Part shown: piece after piece, positions 5,522 through 8,309 of the stretch
Position numbering within the stretch: the stretch's first letter is position 1
Layout: the number at the start of each line of letters is the position of its first letter
From: Planctomycetaceae bacterium
Lineage (GTDB): Bacteria > Planctomycetota > Planctomycetia > Pirellulales > Thermoguttaceae
Assembly: GCA_031259095.1 (NCBI GenBank)
Contig: JAIRLW010000031.1
Coordinates: forward strand, 1-8,309
DNA length: 8,309 nucleotides
Direction: 5' to 3'
The notes under the pieces: model-generated
What the model was told of the DNA's origin: nothing
Databases searched by the model: none
The model's input: only the letters and a program-made list of their open reading frames with translations
Translations under genes and position numbers: made by a program

Positions 5522-8309
5522 ATGACATTAAGACATTTACTTGGGATTTTGGTATTAGCATTGTTGTTGCCGGCGTTGGTTTTGGCGGCAGAGAATGATA
5601 TTGAAAATGATGTTGTGTTTTGTATTGGCGAACCGGACGGGTATTGCAGCGAATTTGCACTCGCCAAAGAAGGTTACGCCGCTTTCAAAAACAAGTTTCC
5701 AGACGGTATTACTTATACTGTTGGAAAATCAACGCCCAAAAATGATTGGGCTTTCCTTCACCCTTCCACAAAAGATGATTGGGCAGGAAATAAAAATTAT
5801 CCGTTCACTATTAAATTCAACTTGCCGGATTCGTCAAACATCTTGTCCGAACCGGCAACCTTCGTAATCGGTTATGTCGGCTCCATGTACGATCCCGAAG
5901 TCAGCGTCAATGTCAACGGCAACGAGTTACCAACCCAAAAAGCAAAAAACCAAATCAGCAGCAATATCGTTTTCAAACCGCGTCAAAAAGGGGCGTATGA
6001 AAGTTTGCTCTTCACCGTTCCCAACAGTTTGCTCAAAACGGGAGAGAATATTATTACAATCAAACTTCTCGACAAAAGTTGGATTCTCTACGATTACGTA
6101 ACTCTTCGCAAAGAGAATAAAGCGTTGACGCAAATTGCCAAACCGGAAACGAATCTTCTTGCCGAATTCAAGAAAAATGAACATGAATTAAAAAACGTTA
6201 AAAAAATCGTTTTCACAACCCGAACTCAAACATCAGAACATTGGTATGCCAATATCGGTTATTACGCTCACAATCAACATGTCGGCGACAATCTGCCGGC
6301 TCCGAATGAAGGCGGAAAACTTTGTGTTTACGATATCGACACGAAACAAGTTGAAGTTCTTATCGACGACAGATTAGGAATTGTCCGCGATCCTTGTGTG
6401 CATTATGACGGCAACAAAATTCTCTATTCCTACAAACCCGCCGGAACAATGTATTTTCATCTTTACGAAATGGATTTGAGCAACAATAACAAAATCCGCC
6501 AAATCACCAACGATGAATTTGACGACATCGAACCAACCTACACACCGGACGACAAAATTATTTTCGTTTCGACAAGAGCGAAACGTTGGGTTAATTGTTG
6601 GTTGACGCAAGTGGCGGTTCTTTACGGTTGCGATTTGGACGGCGGCAATATTCACGCTCTTTCCGGTAACATTGAACACGACAACACGCCTTGGTTTTTG
6701 CCGAATGGACAAGTTCTTTATATGCGTTGGGAATATGTTGACCGTTCGCAAGTTCATTATCATCATCTTTGGACAATGAATCCCGACGGCACGAAACAGA
6801 TGGTATTTTTCGGCAACATGTATCCGGGTGAAGTGTATATTGACGCAAAACCAATTCCCAACAGCGAGAAAATTGTTGCGTCTTTTTCGCATGGACATGG
6901 TCAAGTTGAACATGCCGGAGGAGTTGGAATTATTGATCCGCGCAACGGTCCCGACGACCGAAAAATGGCAAGACAAATCACCGCCGCAAGCAATTACCGT
7001 GATCCTTGGGCGTTTTCCGAAAATTGTTTTATGGCGGCGCAAAACGATAAAATTGAATTGATCAACGCAGACGGTGAAACACAAACCTTGTTTCAAATTC
7101 CCGAAGATTGGAGGAATCACGTCAACACGGGCAAAGTTATTCGTGCAAAATCGGAAGTTCGTGCGTCGTTGAGTCCTCTTTTTGTTCACGAACCGCGACC
7201 GCTTATCAAACGGGAACGGGAACGAATCATCACCAAGCAAACCAATGACGCCCAAGCAACCGGTGAATTGACGCTCCTTGATATTTATCAAGGACGTAAC
7301 ATGAAAAGTGTGAAACGCGGTGAGATTAAAAAGTTGTTAATTATTGAGACGTTGCCGATGCCGATTCATTACACGGGCGGAATGGAACCAACGACTTACG
7401 GCGGTTCGTTTACGTTGGAAAGAGTTATTGGTACGGTTCCGGTTGATCCTGACGGTTCGGCACGCTTCAATTTACCGGCAAAACGTCCGTTCTTTTTCGT
7501 TGCATTGGACGAAAACAATTTGGCGGTCAAACGAATGCAATCATTTTTAACCGTGATGCCGGGCGAAACAACTTCGTGCGTAGGTTGTCATGAAGAAAGA
7601 ACGGCAAGCGCAATTCTTAAAAAAATGCCGGCAGCAATGAGCCGTCCGGCAAGTCCGATAACAAAAATTGCCGAACCCGTCAACCGTTTTTCCAACCGTG
7701 TTACGAACAATGATAGTGTTGCGAATAACAATGCGATTCCTGACGTGATTGATTATCCGCGTGATATTCAACCGATTTGGGATCAACATTGTGTTGAATG
7801 TCATAATCCTGACAAACGTGAAGGACATTTCAATTTGAGCGGTGGTCGGGGACCGATGTACTCGATCAGTTATTCCAATATTATGGCAAGAACACACAGT
7901 GCGTTGGAGAATCAGCGTTATGGTCAAGAGACGTTGGTTGCGGACGGCAGGAACAGACCGTTGGGCAATTATCCGCCGCGAACTCTTGGCTCAAGTGCGA
8001 GTGCGATTTATACCAAGTATTGTCAGAAGGAACATTACGATGTTCAACTTTCGGAGCGTGAAAAGATGCTTGTGATTCTTTGGCTTGAAACCGGTGCGGC
8101 GTATATTGGAACGTATGCCGGTTTGGGCAGTGGAATGCTTGGCGGTTATGCGGTAAATCAGCTTGACCGTTCCGATCTGAATTGGGAAGAAACAAAAGCA
8201 ATGCAAACGGTGTTACGGGAAAATTGTGCGTCGTGCCATACCGGTCAAAAACAGTTGCCGAATTCTGTTTCGGATGAAATTCGTCATACGTGGTGGATTT
8301 ATCCCAACG
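5522..8309 (+). CDS. Exported multihaem protein: carbohydrate-binding-like domain, beta-propeller, HZS-alpha-like haem domains (partial, 3' end missing)
   Basis: The frame stays open for 929 codons to the right edge. Residues 1-22 (MTLRHLLGILVLALLLPALVLA) are a signal peptide, so it acts in the periplasm or at the cell surface. Residues about 27-196 resemble the galactose-binding-like domain III of family-4 polysaccharide lyases (DWAFLHP, DDWAG, TFVIGYVG). Residues about 210-575 are a TolB/WD40-like beta-propeller (ITNDEFDDIEPTYTPDDKI, FVSTRAKRW). Residues about 580-690 match the hydrazine synthase alpha-subunit middle domain, ending in haem motif CVGCH (686-690). A cytochrome-like C-terminal part follows with CVECH (757-761), the conserved HYDVQLSEREKMLVILWLETGA stretch in two parts around residue 840-860, and CASCH (902-906). 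AAGGA lies 8 nt before the ATG. In the anammox enzyme this fold makes hydrazine, but many planctomycetes without anammox carry such proteins with unknown redox roles. Architecture is firm; activity is unknown. Confidence 0.92.
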   Translation, partial: MTLRHLLGILVLALLLPALVLAAENDIENDVVFCIGEPDGYCSEFALAKEGYAAFKNKFPDGITYTVGKSTPKNDWAFLHPSTKDDWAGNKNYPFTIKFNLPDSSNILSEPATFVIGYVGSMYDPEVSVNVNGNELPTQKAKNQISSNIVFKPRQKGAYESLLFTVPNSLLKTGENIITIKLLDKSWILYDYVTLRKENKALTQIAKPETNLLAEFKKNEHELKNVKKIVFTTRTQTSEHWYANIGYYAHNQHVGDNLPAPNEGGKLCVYDIDTKQVEVLIDDRLGIVRDPCVHYDGNKILYSYKPAGTMYFHLYEMDLSNNNKIRQITNDEFDDIEPTYTPDDKIIFVSTRAKRWVNCWLTQVAVLYGCDLDGGNIHALSGNIEHDNTPWFLPNGQVLYMRWEYVDRSQVHYHHLWTMNPDGTKQMVFFGNMYPGEVYIDAKPIPNSEKIVASFSHGHGQVEHAGGVGIIDPRNGPDDRKMARQITAASNYRDPWAFSENCFMAAQNDKIELINADGETQTLFQIPEDWRNHVNTGKVIRAKSEVRASLSPLFVHEPRPLIKRERERIITKQTNDAQATGELTLLDIYQGRNMKSVKRGEIKKLLIIETLPMPIHYTGGMEPTTYGGSFTLERVIGTVPVDPDGSARFNLPAKRPFFFVALDENNLAVKRMQSFLTVMPGETTSCVGCHEERTASAILKKMPAAMSRPASPITKIAEPVNRFSNRVTNNDSVANNNAIPDVIDYPRDIQPIWDQHCVECHNPDKREGHFNLSGGRGPMYSISYSNIMARTHSALENQRYGQETLVADGRNRPLGNYPPRTLGSSASAIYTKYCQKEHYDVQLSEREKMLVILWLETGAAYIGTYAGLGSGMLGGYAVNQLDRSDLNWEETKAMQTVLRENCASCHTGQKQLPNSVSDEIRHTWWIYPN

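Noticed and set aside
6374..7291. 305-codon minus-strand open frame
   Set aside because: It is fully antisense to the multihaem protein gene, whose frame has signal peptide, conserved domains and haem motifs. The antisense translation shows no family resemblance.
5522..8309. Annotation as true hydrazine synthase subunit (hzsA)
   Set aside because: The middle domain is shared, but the N-terminal carbohydrate-binding-like module, the third CXXCH motif and the absence of other anammox genes in the window make the enzyme name unsafe.

Overview
The window looks like chromosomal DNA from a member of the Planctomycetota or a close PVC-superphylum relative. It is moderately AT-rich, which is low in GC for planctomycetes, so an uncultivated and possibly gut- or sediment-associated lineage is my inference. 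The evidence is the gene content: an exported GH95-type fucosidase carrying LamG-like segments, a secreted protein with a formylglycine-generating-enzyme (FGE)-like fold, and a giant secreted cytochrome of the kind usually annotated 'hydrazine synthase alpha middle domain'. No taxonomic marker is present, so this placement is a judgement from protein families.

Layout: (1) 1-119, minus strand: the first 39 codons of a probable CelD/BcsL-type GNAT acetyltransferase, cut by the window edge. (2) 120-598: a long non-coding stretch packed with inverted repeats: a 188-bp element with near-perfect 21-bp ends and an internal three-arm competing hairpin, a 15-bp perfect hairpin, and a multi-hairpin block closed by a 10-bp stem. 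(3) 599-3481, minus strand: the GH95-family exported glycosidase. (4) 3482-3949: a divergent intergenic region with outward-facing promoter candidates, a 12-bp palindrome, CGGAA-type sites and copy A of an interspersed hairpin repeat. (5) 3950-5257, plus strand: an exported, proline-rich FGE-like protein lacking the catalytic cysteines of true FGE. (6) 5258-5521: a spacer with copy B of the same repeat, whose right end appears to supply a -35 box. (7) 5522-8309, plus strand: an exported multihaem protein (carbohydrate-binding-like domain, beta-propeller, haem domains with three CXXCH motifs), open at the right edge. It is the largest plus-strand reading frame.

The three main genes all encode exported proteins and appear to be transcribed separately, with 264-468 bp gaps and no overlaps. 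A shared role in handling fucose-containing polysaccharide is possible (fucosidase plus a carbohydrate-binding-like cytochrome), but only proximity supports it. The most distinctive DNA-level signal is the family of interspersed palindromic repeats. Copies A and B differ only by transitions plus one 10-bp indel, with one compensatory base-pair change in the stem, and they bracket the FGE-like gene. A related element with similar ends lies at 210-397. I saw no tRNA, rRNA, CRISPR array, transposase or integrase.
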